This document shows positions 46,922 to 58,033 of a stretch of DNA of 64,000 nucleotides, one piece after another; the first letter of the stretch is position 1, and each line of letters begins with the position of its first letter. The notes beneath the pieces are model-generated. The model had not been told where the DNA came from, searched no databases, and saw only the letters and a program-made list of their open reading frames with translations. Origin of the DNA: Ciona savignyi (lineage: Eukaryota > Chordata > Ascidiacea > Phlebobranchia > Cionidae). A program made the translations under genes and the position numbers. The stretch covers positions 1,017,366-1,081,365 of the forward strand of contig CH003024.1 of the NCBI GenBank assembly GCA_000149265.1. The letters run 5' to 3'.

Positions 46922-47095
46922 GTGCTGTTGTCGTTTATGCGATATAAGATGCACGCACACTGTCCTCATAAATGACGATTAAACATGAACACCTATAAGC
47001 ATACTTTGTGCTATCCACGTCAGTGTGTAACCATGGTAAGATCTTAAACCCGCAGGGTTATTCAAATAAATTTATTTGCAATGTCAATTAATACA
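46429..47095. other. 3' flank of the multicopper oxidase
   Basis: No canonical AATAAA is seen close to the stop. Contains a fragment (about 46595-46660) matching the dispersed repeat at 655-715, and a TA microsatellite at 46890-46921. Confidence 0.55.
46890..46921. repeat. (TA)n microsatellite
   Basis: About 14-15 uninterrupted AT units. Confidence 0.95.
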
Positions 47096-47097
47096 TT

Positions 47098-47318
47098 TAG
47101 GACGGATTAAACAAATGGACTTTCATCGATTTTACAAACGTGTTATTAATTAGGTTGAACAGTCAAAAACATATTTGATCATTTGTGAGATTTGAGGTAA
47201 AAGTTGTACACACAAATAACATCATGGGTGGTCTGATAAAACACATTGCAAAATGGCATTTGACTAATTAAGCTACTGTAACTGATTAACTTAATAATAA
47301 TAAACTTTCAATAAATAC
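47098..47318 (+). repeat. Left arm of an inverted duplication
   Basis: Matches the reverse complement of 50037-50280 at roughly 75-80% by eye. Shared blocks include aacaaatggactt, gaacagtcaaaaacata, ggtctgat.aaaacacattg followed by caaaatggca, and tttcaataaatac. The right arm is the 5' flank of the acylated-protein gene. Confidence 0.85.
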
Positions 47319-47372
47319 GATCGACAAGCTGTAAGTATATATGTGAAATATCCACCACCAAAATTCTGTTTT

Positions 47373-47582
47373 TTACCAATTTGCGTGTAGATTTGCATTA
47401 ATTTTTAGTTTGTTGAACATTATCAATACAACAAATGAAATGAATAGTAAGACCGATAAAACAAAAGTACATATATAGTTAGAAAAGTATATACTTTTAA
47501 TATTTGTTCTTCGCGCGGTATCTTTCATTTGAGATGCGGCAACATTTTTAGCTTTTGTCCCGATATCAGATATCACTATCAT
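47373..47582 (-). CDS. CD225/dispanin-like exon or remnant
   Basis: The minus-strand frame encodes SDIGTKAKNVAASQMKDTAR, RTNIKS and a single hydrophobic helix (CTFVLSVLLFISFVVLIMF), then NKLKINANLHANW-stop. The arrangement of a D-x-x-x-A-K...AS...A loop followed by TM2 resembles the second half of CD225-type small membrane proteins. An acceptor just before (aatgatag) would make it a last exon. No first exon was found upstream, so it may be a relic or a chance frame. Confidence 0.3.
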   Translation of the reverse strand: MIVISDIGTKAKNVAASQMKDTARRTNIKSIYFSNYICTFVLSVLLFISFVVLIMFNKLKINANLHANW

Positions 47583-47599
47583 TCATTGCGTCTTTGTGG

Positions 47600-49413
47600 C
47601 TAGTAAAATTGAAAATACTGTTTTTTTAGCATAGTAAATATAAATCCTGAATCGGTACATATTACTACATATTTTGGGATAATTTGAGATATAGGTATAA
47701 AAAAATTGGCCTTTTTTACCGATTTAACAGAAAATAACGTAAAAATTCAAAAAATAACTTATCGGTATAGTTTGTAATGTACATGTAAAAGAAATGTGTT
47801 AAAAAGGTACAGGATATTAGATAATAAGGTCTACATGACACTGAAAAATATACTCGTGTTGCTGCAAAAATATTTTCAACGCCTGAAATTTATAAATACC
47901 TTGGGAGTCACAACATATCGTGTGATCGGTGTATGTCCATTTTATATTAAAAGAGTAATAGAAATATCTTCCTACATTGTCGCTCATGTGTTGTCCTTAA
48001 TAGGTTTAAGCACACGTAGACCTTGGGGGAATAGGCTTATATTAAAATATATTAAATGTCTACCTGTGTGGTTGGTTACAAACCAATAGGTGCGCGTAAG
48101 ATTTATCGTCGCCATATTGTATATATTTATATCGATGTCACGGGGGAGTATAAGACCGCTATAGTATTCCCCATTTTCCCACAATTTCACCGAAGTATAA
48201 AACGCTCGTTTTTACCGGTCCTTTGATAGTTTTGGTATGTTTTGGAATTATCGGTTATTGTTAAGATGTGTATGACGTGAAATGGCTCCTGTTCAATCAC
48301 AATTTAAAACCCGTCATTTTAAGATACTGCAACTTCTCAGAAAGACAGGTGTTATAGGAGCTCGCACCTGGTCAGGAAGTTACAAGATGACCTAAATCAT
48401 TGGAAATACAGGAAATTGTAAAAATAAAGTAATAAGGTTTAAAGTCATATTCTAATGTTAGAAGATAGCTTTCAAAAATGATTTTCTGAATTAACATATA
48501 TTGCCTCCAATGTTCTCTAGGGTTACTAATTATAATTCGTAATAAAGCATATCCAGAACACGTACAAACTATGCATGCTAGCCATTTCAGAATTTTGCAA
48601 TTAGTGGAAGGTTATAGCCTCTTACTTTTTTAACATAGATCCAGGCACACCTAAATCACATTAGATATTACCCCCCAAAAAAACTCATTACCTAACTGTG
48701 ATCAGGCAATCGGATAAGTGCTTTTCCCAAGTACATGCATATTTCGGTAGGCCTATATGCTTTTATTGTTACTAGGCAAAACACTCCTTGAAAACACGAC
48801 TTAAACTCTAATACATTTGAAAAAACTCTAACAGAAACCGACAGATAAGTCTGGTGTGTTAGTGCGCCGCCTTTCAGCCGAAGTTTTGCAAGTACGAAAT
48901 TGGTCACCAGCTAGTCGTTTTGTCTTTGGGCAAGGCACCTAACGGATATTGCTCAAATCCAAAGGAATAATGGTTTCTACTTAATTGAAGGAAAGTTATA
49001 CATAACACACTGGAAAGCTCCGGTAACCCGACGATGGTCGCGATCGAGGTGATCTGACGGTTGCCCGTGTGTTAACCCCCTTGGTTTTCCTATTCACGGG
49101 GATAAACATTATTATCCTATCCTATCCTATTCCATATTTTTCCACATTGAAATTTGTGCTAATTTCACAAAGGTGTCAGTAAAATCCGGCCGTTATACCT
49201 TGGTGGCTTCACATCTTAATAGAATAAAAACCAAGAGCAGAAATGTAAACGACAAAAATAGTTTAATATGCCTTTAAGGGGCATTTAATTAAACCTTAAA
49301 GATGCCTTTAAGGGGCATTAAATAATTGGACGCCATAGGCCGAGGTCGTGATAAAATTAGGGTAAACTTAAAATACAATTTTTAATTAAACGAATTTATC
49401 ATTTGTCGTTAGT
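47600..49413. other. Region inside the inverted duplication
   Basis: Contains a SINE (48838-49130) and a short direct repeat (tgcctttaaggggcatt, 49269-49317). The open frame 47796-48089 matches nothing known to me. Confidence 0.4.
48838..49130 (+). mobile_element. SINE, full length
   Basis: Starts ccgacagataagtctggtgt and ends with the pentamer tail tatcctatcctatcctatt. Confidence 0.85.
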
Positions 49414-49992
49414 TTATTGAAATTTATTTTTGATGCCAAGGGCCTCCTCTGTCAAATCATTTTTATGTATCGATGGTACGATTCCACAAATACTATCCAG
49501 CCCATGTAAACCGCCTTCGTAATCGAGCTGGTAAACTTGTGCATCTTCTGTCGCACCACCCAAAGGTATTTTTATGTTTAGCGTAATGGGAGCTGTAAAA
49601 CAAAGTAAAGATTTTTAATAAAATGGTAAGCTAAACGATTATATAACCGAATGTTAAGCGCGACAAAGCCACATAGAGTGTTACCGATCGGTAATATAAT
49701 CGTTTGTTTTATTCCCCACCGTTATTTGTATTTTTATCTTTATGGAACTATGAATACGCTAGTAGTTGTGGAATCGAAAATGACCATAAAACTTATACAT
49801 ACAGACGATAAATGTTTAAAGATTAAAGTAATTTTGCTCCAGAAATGCTCAATGAGCAAATATAGACTTACAGTTCGATGCACCATCACGCACTTTTGCT
49901 GTCGTCTCCACTTCCGCACTTTTGCTGTCGTCTTCAAAAGGTTCGGTTAATTCCGAACTTATTTGATCCACAGAAGAACAACCAGATCCCAT
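49414..49992 (-). CDS. Small predicted acylated protein, 2 exons, 99 aa
   Basis: Exon 1 is 49992-49872 and exon 2 is 49592-49414 (minus strand), with a phase 1 junction. The start MGSGCSSVDQ fits the N-myristoylation consensus (Gly2, Ser6) with Cys5 as a palmitoylation site, predicting membrane anchoring. The middle is acidic (ELTEPFEDDSKSAEVETTAK). The second exon gives PITLNIKIPLGGATEDAQVY, a Gly-rich stretch, and ends LGIKNKFQ. No enzymatic domain or known family recognised. The gene is supported by intact splice sites, phase and composition. Its promoter region is the right arm of an inverted duplication. Confidence 0.6.
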
Positions 49993-50036
49993 TATTTTGC
50001 TATCGGTACAACTGATGCCTCTTTTTTGCGTGGGTA

Positions 50037-50280
50037 GTATTTATTGAAACAGTATTAGACTGGGTTAATCAGTTACAGCATACACTTCAGTAGCCTAATT
50101 GGTCAATTGCCATTTTGCAATGTGTTTTCATCAGACCACTTACAATGTCATTGGAGTGTACAAAACGTTTACGCCGAATTTTAATAAATGATCAACTATG
50201 TTTTTGACTGTTCTACTTAATTAAATACAAGTTGGTTGAATCAAGGTTAAAGTCCATTTGTTAAATCCGCCCCAGGTGTA
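50037..50280 (-). repeat. Right arm of an inverted duplication (promoter of the acylated-protein gene)
   Basis: Lies 45-290 bases upstream of the start codon at 49992 and matches 47098-47318 in inverted orientation. The conserved blocks would include promoter elements. Confidence 0.8.
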
Positions 50281-51882
50281 ATTTACATCGCATAATAAAT
50301 TATTTAAATGGCCCTGTGGGTTAAAGTGTTTACCATATGCATATACTTTTAATCTAAAGACCATTTGCGGACGTTTCCTAAATCTAAGTAATTATGGAAA
50401 ATAAGTAAATCCGACAGTTAGCACGAGGTAATTGGATAATTGTCTATCTTACAAAACGTCATTACATGGCCAAATAAACACGATTGACGGCTTTTTCTTT
50501 GATCTCTAGGAAAACTGACAGCGTAATATCTTAAGTGGATTAAATGTGTATTCTTCTTATATCAAACATCTGTAAGTTAAAAACACGTTAATTCTGTAAG
50601 TTACAAACACGTTAAACAACACTATATTGATCTACCCTTACAGTAGAATGAAATATAATCTGCAAAGCTAAATCTATGAAAAAGGTAACTATGTGTACAA
50701 GGATAAGATAGGATATTCATGTTTATCCCCGTGAATGGGAAAACCAAGGGGGGTAACAAACGGGAGATATTCAGATCACCTCGCGCCCATCGTCGGGTTA
50801 CTGGAGATATTACAGTGTGTTGTATATAATAGACACGTTCCATCCATTTAGTGGAACCCATAAATCTGCTGGGTTCAGGCAATCTTCGGTAAGTGCTTTG
50901 CCCAAGGACACCACTAGGTAGCTATCGGCCAGTTTCGAACCCACAACCTTTCGGTTGACAGGCGTCGCACTGCTGAACCGCCAGACAAACCGGTCGGACA
51001 ATGATATATGTCTCGCTATTTTATAATTCACTGCTCATGTGCAAACCAATATGCGTAATTTGCTAAAGGGCTGATCAGTCATATCTTAAAACATGTAGAA
51101 GCGTTGGAAATGTTGGACAGAACATGATATAGATGAACTGTAGTTTTGACATGTTTTGTACAAATATTATTCAGCAAGAAATCAGCTGGCAGTGGTGCGT
51201 GCCAGACCAATCCAAGCCCGGTTCAAATTTGCACTACTATTTCATGCTTTTCGAATGCAGAAACTGTGTGTCGCTGTATTACATAATTATTTAGAAAGGC
51301 AAGAAATTCAACAACTGAAATATGGTTCGTTGCATGCTTTTACATTCCATTTAAAATAAAACAGATATTTATACATAGCATAGTTTAATTTATATCTGTT
51401 TAGATATGGTATACGAATATTGATACGTAAACAAAAAAGTGATTTTTTACAACTTTTGCATGCTCACAAACTAGATTTTAAGCTATAACAACATGTTGAC
51501 ACTTTTGTAAGCACACTTATTTATGTTAAGGCCATATAAACACATTTTAGTTTAAGTGTATTAAAACATAGTTTCAAAGTCAACATGTCACCAACTACTG
51601 CAACTTTATCTTTTTAAGTTTTCTACCTAATAATACGTTAATTTTAGAGCATTCACCAACCTATTCCACATTTATTTTAACCATTATTAAATTAAAATTT
51701 TATGAGAATCTGTTCTGCCAACAAGCGTTGCTAACTATTATTATCATAATTTAGGTTAGAAAGTCTTTGCTATGATTCGCACGATCTGTAGGCCCTATTA
51801 TCCACTAAGGACTAAACCACATAAATTTGCCATTTCTAAGGTTGTCCGAGTCTTGTTTACAATTTCCCTCGTGCTAATCAAG
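50281..51882. other. Intergenic region
   Basis: Contains a minus-strand SINE (50695-51002). A weak open stretch at 51167-51300 (+) after tattattcag reads QEISWQWCVPDQSKPGSN, but no family is recognised. The rest is AT-rich. Confidence 0.4.
50695..51002 (-). mobile_element. SINE, full length, minus strand
   Basis: Starts with the tail complement aggataagataggatattc and ends at the head, ccagacaaaccggtcggaca. Confidence 0.85.
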
Positions 51883-52109
51883 TGACGGATTACATTCGAT
51901 ATCGTTCATATGTACCCATCCTCTCTGCCGCCACTGTTTGCATGTGGTTTCGAACCTCCAGCTTCAGCGGCGACACTTTGCTGAGCTACGCAACCATCGA
52001 GCGGCAGAATGAAATGTTGATACTGCTATCAAGTTCAACACGAATCAAGTTCTATTTGGTCAATGAACTAGTAACAATATTTCTCATCACTACTGTGAAC
52101 AACAAATGG
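51883..52109 (+). CDS. Orphan pentraxin-domain exon
   Basis: Encodes the first half of a pentraxin fold: TDYIRYRSYVPILSAATVCM, then WFRTSS, LLSYATIERQNEMLILL, FYLVNELVTIF and NNKW, and stops at donor TGG/gtaaga. In pentraxins this segment is followed by W-H-H-x-C. Here the exon ends exactly at that Trp, but no following exon is found before 53.1 kb. The acceptor atcaag is weak. It could be a gene fragment, a pseudo-exon, or an exon whose partners lie far away. Confidence is high for the domain and low for it being part of a working gene. Confidence 0.6.
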
Positions 52110-53155
52110 GTAAGAACTACTGAGAAAATGATTTAAACACCAAAATGACATACACAAATTAACAACAACCACCCTTCTTAGTTTTAATTATCTATCTAAA
52201 TGTCTGGTATAGACATGAAGTTCACTATCTGAAAGCCAAAAAAGGGGTTAAACTAATCCAATGGGTTTGATTTTGGTTGTTTTATCCAGAGACATAATAG
52301 AATATTTAACCTCGATACTGGTTCAAAGAATTACTATAGGTATGTACACGTTAAAGTTGGCTTAGATAGGCAATAAGTTAACGATAAGTTGCTTATTACG
52401 TTATGGTGAGGTCTTATGGGTATAGTTGGCTCTATGTGTTTAATGTGTTCTGCCGTGGTGAAAGTTATGTTTTTTACCAGATTGGTCGCAAGGCCTTGCC
52501 TTTGCCGGTTGTGTTTTTGGGCCAAGTAGAGGTCATTTTTTCAAAAATTATAGGAAGGTCTCAATCTTACACAACACACTGCAAAGCTTAGATATCGAGA
52601 CAGTGGGCGCAAAATAATCTGACCATTACCTATGCGGAAACGCTTCCTAACGTAAAACTCTCCCATTTTGAAACAAAAACAACGAAAAGTTATCATATCG
52701 AACCCACATTTTAGATATCATTACTTTTAAATTAATCTAACCAAACCACAGCTAGTCTTATTCAAGAGTGGAGGTTGGACGATTACGTCGTTGGTGTAAA
52801 GAGGATTAAAGTAAAGGGAAGTTATATTGTGCTGTTGTAAGACTTTCATTGGAGTGCGTTTGAAGTCAGTATTATGGGGAATGGGGTAAAAGGCTGCGGA
52901 GTTAGGTATGTTAGGGGTTGTTGTTTGAGGTTTAGACTTGAGTGCAAAATCCTGTTGAACAGTTTTAAGTGTTGCTGCATAATGAATTTTGAACTACAAC
53001 AGAAATTAGTAAACGAGAAATTTGGTCAACGGAAAACGTCGATATTGTGAAGACACTCAAACAACCAATTGGTTATTAAATGTCAGGAGACACTGAATGT
53101 CAATACGACACCTGGATATTATATTTCACTACATATATCATGATAATGCCAGGTG
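52110..53155. other. Intergenic region
   Basis: Contains a diverged SINE fragment at 52550-52640 (acacaacacactgcaaagct, cagtgggcgcaaaataatct). No second pentraxin exon recognised. Confidence 0.45.
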
Positions 53156-55572
53156 CTATACGCCGGTGGGTTCAGCGCAGTAGACTCGGCTTGCTTTTCC
53201 GTCGACTGCTCCTTGCTGTGGCGGGAAATTTGTTTTCGCTTGGGGCATAAGAGAGGTTTCACAGTTTTGCATAACCATCCCGGACTGCATAACGACAGGT
53301 TGGTAGGCGGTTGTAGCATACTGCTGACCATCTGGACACGACAAAGTATTATTTAAAGGACGCATTGCGAATAGTTGATGTCATCATTTTACAAGAAGTA
53401 CCTGGACCTTGAACAGCAGTTTGGGGTTGCTGTGCTATGGGATAGTAAGGCATCTGGTTGTTTGACTGCTGTATGTAAACCACGTTCTGTCCCGCTGTTT
53501 GTGTCATTATCTTAAAACACATGGTAGATTAAGGGTTCGTCCGTCAGCCAACAAATGCAAAAAAACAAACAATTTCCTTGATAGTCGTTAATGTCCGAAA
53601 CTTTTGCGGTTTTATCAGAACAAAATAGAATCTTTTAACTTTAACTCATTGCAATAGTTCCGGTAAACAAGTTGCATACCGCACCTTTCTATTTTATAAA
53701 TACACAAGTCAGTTAAACTTACCTCGTCCCCACAACAACCTTTTCCACAACAACCTGGACCACCAGTAAGAGCCATATAGAGAGTGCAACAATAGCAGGC
53801 GCTTACGATGCAGATAATCAGGGCGCTAAACCCGACAAGAGCTATAAGAATTGCCAAACTAATTTGAACTGAGGTGTGTAAATTTACATATATGAACCTT
53901 ACATTGGCGTCGTAACGATTATATGGCATTCCCAGTATTTTTATGTTGTTTGTACGTTTACATAGGTTTCTGATTATAGGATAGGATATTCATGTTTATC
54001 CCCATGAAGGGAAAACCAATTGGGTTAACACACGGGCAATTGTCAGATAACCTCGCGCCCACTGTCGGGTTACCGGCGATGTTGCAGTATGTTGTGTATA
54101 ATTTACACGTTTCTTAGAACCGATTAATCCGCTGTGATCAGTCAATGTCCGCAAAGTGCCTTGCCCAAGGACACAACCGACTAGCTGGCGACCAGTTCAG
54201 AACCTGCAACCTTTTGGTTAAAAGGCTTCGCATTAAACCGCCAGTCTAACCGGTCGGACTAATATCGATCTGTTCAATAAAGAGTCGTGTGACCAAATGT
54301 TGTTTGCAACCGATTAAGGTACTCTACATATCATACATCCAATGAAGACTACTGTAAAAATAAGTCATCCAAATACATATTCTTTTGTAACTTCCGTTAA
54401 AGCAGTCATTTAATTTAAAACATTGCTATACCTTGCGTTACTTGGTTGCTTACATGAGGTAGTTTGACAACTATTTGTATTAACACATACCCCAGGCGTT
54501 TTCCCGAAAATATAGATGAGTATTCTATCTAAAAAAGAACGTACTTGATCAAAAATGGCAAGAAGGGACGAAGTTAAAACTTGAGAGGTTGCAAAAACGG
54601 CGGCGGTGATGGCGAAGCCCATGTGGCAGTTAATCTGGGGATGCAATATCTTAGGCGAGATCCACACATACGCTCTCACAGGGGCTCCAAAGGTGTTTAG
54701 GTCCGATGTTGGCGAAAAGGCGTACAAGTACTATCACTAAAACAGTTGTCTGGCCCAACAATCGTTGTGAGGGAATACAAACCTGGTTAAGTTTTCTCTG
54801 ATAAAAAATACGGTATTTGAAAACAAATTTATAAAAAAAATTAGAAAATTTACCAATTGGTCAAACTGTATATAGGAACATGCTTGTAAACAACTTACCA
54901 CACATGGATGTTTACGGGTACGAGATGCTACGATGCCAAGGATCCCTGCAACCAATGTCTGCAATGTCACAATTTATTACATCGACCTATAGTATTTTTA
55001 TGATAATTTCTTATTACTATTCCTAAGCGATTCGATCTTCTCTATATACTTACAAACTGCTGTATATTAATCTAGATACAATTTCTTATACAAAACGGGC
55101 AGCGGTAACTTTATTTTTTGCCTATAAAAATTAAAAGAAATTTGTGTGTTAAATGGGTCACAATCAAAAGAAACCTTACCCAAATTCCACACCATGTTCC
55201 CTCCGCAGCACCATTTGAATAAAATTGCATGCCGTTAAAAGAATAAATATATCCTCTTCTATTCCCCGAAATAACCACGATACTCAAAAAGATGCTTATG
55301 GCTCCAAGTACAATTTCGGTGATCTATTAATAAAAGTGCATGTTGTCAACTATTATGCAAAATTATCTGTTTTTTAAGATTAGAGCGTTTCCTAAATAAT
55401 CATCAAAAAATAAAATTGCATTTTCTTTTAAAGCTAACTATATGTAATCGTACAGATGATGTATACTCACACTTAGGCCCAGCATGATTTTCTGGTATTT
55501 CTTCAGCTTTTCAGATTGTACATGTACTGGAACGCTCATAATTACCGTTCCTTGATTAGCCACTGCAGCCAT
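53156..55572 (-). CDS. MS4A-like four-transmembrane protein, 7 exons, about 303 aa
   Basis: Exons in gene order: 55572-55471, 55323-55180, 54958-54899, 54634-54454, 53868-53723, 53510-53408, 53331-53156; all phases agree. The start is MAAVANQGTV. TM1 spans KIMLGLSITEIVLGAISIFL, TM2 follows WCGIWTLVAGILGIVASRTR, TM3 is MGFAITAAVFATSQVLTSSL, and an extracellular loop with Cys (CVNTNSCQTT) precedes TM4 (ISLAILIALVGFSALIICIV). A Cys/Gly-rich juxtamembrane segment (CYCCTLY; GCCGKGCCGDE) and a Gln/Pro/Tyr-rich cytoplasmic tail ending AEPTGV follow. MS4A (CD20-type) proteins act as membrane scaffolds or ion-flux modulators. The boundary of exon 4 with exon 5 is uncertain, because several donors are possible. 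Exon 6 has two donors 6 bases apart. Confidence 0.72.
53975..54268 (-). mobile_element. SINE, full length, minus strand
   Basis: Starts taggataggatattcatg and ends aaccggtcggact. It lies in an intron of the MS4A-like gene, sense to it. Confidence 0.85.
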
Positions 55573-58033
55573 TTTATCTAATCTTAAAGATATATTTATC
55601 TGTACAAAACTAAAGGACAACCACGAGTTAACAAACCACTTTTGTTTGATAAATTAGGCTAAGGTAGGATGGTATGTTTGCTAGAGAAAATTGTTTTATG
55701 GATCTTTATATTAAACAAAATAACCTAAAACTTAAAAGAAACTTTAACATTAATATTTTCCACCCAAAGGTCTAATTATATTCTTAAAACTTGAAATGGA
55801 AAATACTCACAGAAGTTAACCACACAGACAATCGCCAAATCCACTACCTATTGGCCATCAGAAAGATTTTTATCAAAATAGCTTTAGTCGGTGTCGAAAT
55901 AGATTGCAAACGGAACATTGACGCCTAGTCATGAGCTATATAGTTTAAAGTCGACTTTTTTCTGCGACGGTCCATAATTTCAGCTACCTGCTTTATAAAC
56001 CTGACATTGGCAGATTTAAAGGGGAAATAGCATTTGTTCATGTTTGTATTTGTGTCTGTGCTGTAAATTTTAATTGATTTATAGAGGAAGCTATTCGATT
56101 TGTATGTATTTGTACTGCTCGAAATAGACATTTTCTCTGCAATATATATAATTGTAAGCGTTTCTAGATTTACATAGCTACAATGTACTACATTCTTTAT
56201 TAAAACCTTATCACTTGTCTTCTGTAGTAGATGGGTACCATAAAAAGAAAAGAGAAGTGGTTGTTTTAGCTATCATAAATTATGCAAAAGTCTCCTGTAG
56301 TCTTCATCGATTATGTGTGGCAGCCCTTCCTATTAGGCCACTTGGCATTACAAAGATAGCGAGAACGGCTTATACCTTAGACTAAACCGATTCTGACAAC
56401 TAACAAACCTTACACCTACAAAAACACAAAGAAGGTCGCCTTGAACATTATCCTGATAAAATCAGTTTTTGTACATTTTGGAGCTAGAAAATAAAAACAA
56501 ATTGCAAACTGTATCGTAAAGTCATTTTGTTATGCTGTTACCAATTTCTAAGGCACAAATCGGTATAATTTAATGCGCTACAGATGTTGTTTGATACTGC
56601 CTAACTGCTAAAGAATTTCTTTCCACTGCTATAACGCTGCCAAGAGGTCGCCGGAATGCGGACTAGAAGAGCAAAGCCGCTTATGTTCATAAGACTGAAA
56701 AAGATTCATTAAAGTGTCTAAGCAAAACCAACAACATTTAACACGAGACAATCACATGGCATAATGAGCAGTAATTAAAACGCACGTTGTCACGGTATAT
56801 AGAAGCCACAATGACACAGCGAAGCAGTTTCAAATCCCTTACTTAAACGTCTTGAAACGAATTATGAGCATCATGGGGTAACCGTCTCTAAAAATATGCC
56901 ATAGATAGCACCTTGACGAATTACCCCCATTCTCAATCTGCAAAACACTCATCTAAATACTATGACTTTTGGTACAACCCAATTACCTCAAGTTCATAAA
57001 TGAGCGTTAACCATTATTCGCTAGGTTCAAAAATGTGCCATTTGGCCCTTGCCGAACTTTCTAGTTCATGTGATCTCACAATCTTTTGTCTGTCAGACAT
57101 TCCACGTCTTTATCGATTGATCCTTGGGCTGGAAAATTTAACTGTTGAAATAATTCATTAATATATTTTTTATTCAAGCATAACTGTTCTGGTAGTTCCA
57201 TTCAAAAACAAATTTGATGTGGAAATGGGATAGGTATTATAGAACAAATGCTATAATTGGATATATATTAAAACAAATGTGGTTATACAATATCTACATG
57301 CTTATTTTCACTATTGTTCCAAAAGAAGTATTTGTTTAATGTTTCGATGGAAGTAGTTAAGTGTAGTGCTATACGCCCTTAGTCAAACTGTGTAAATGAA
57401 AGTTTTGTGATTAACAAAGGGGGAACTATCGTACCTACAAATGGTCGCTATAAGAACATGTAAAAAGCTTTGCGTCAGTATTGCGTTTTGTTAGAGTTGA
57501 AGAGAGCTAAGTAATGCAAATGTGTTGCTTGTGCTTTTACTACGTGTTTTGTTGAGAAACTGTTTTAATGTACAGAGGGGTGCTGGCTCGCAAAATTTTG
57601 GACGGTTTTAGATTGCAGACCCTAACTTAATATTTCAAAATAATGGAACATCTAAGACTTTTTGTAGTCGGACTTTAACTGAATGCCCTTTTCATGAGAA
57701 AAGTTTTTTGGGACAGATCGGAAAAACATACGCCATATAACAATGTTAAAAAAGAACATTTACTAAATGCTAAGTCACCAATAAAATGTGCAAATAAAAT
57801 GCATATTTGGTGTACCCAAAATCATAGTGCTAAGGAAACGTAATCTGCATTTGATATGCCAGCTAATTTTATCGCATCGCTTTTTTGACTGTCACGTTAC
57901 CTAATTATTGAAAATAAAAGTACACACGCCTATTTAATGCCACTTATAGTTTTATTAAGTACTTTATTTAATATAAAACGACTTAAACAAAAGTAATTGA
58001 TATCAATGAATAAATCCGGCGTATGTCCAATCG
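55573..58033. other. Intergenic region
   Basis: About 2.4 kb without a recognised gene, repeat family or SINE. The open frame 55925-56131 (minus) is Ser/Asn/Lys-rich and not convincing. The promoter of the MS4A-like gene should lie just above 55.6 kb. Confidence 0.45.

Noticed and set aside
54540-54560. Tiny 16-base intron in exon 4 of the MS4A-like gene (GTACGT...TTTTAG)
   Set aside because: Far too short to splice, and the frame is open through it.
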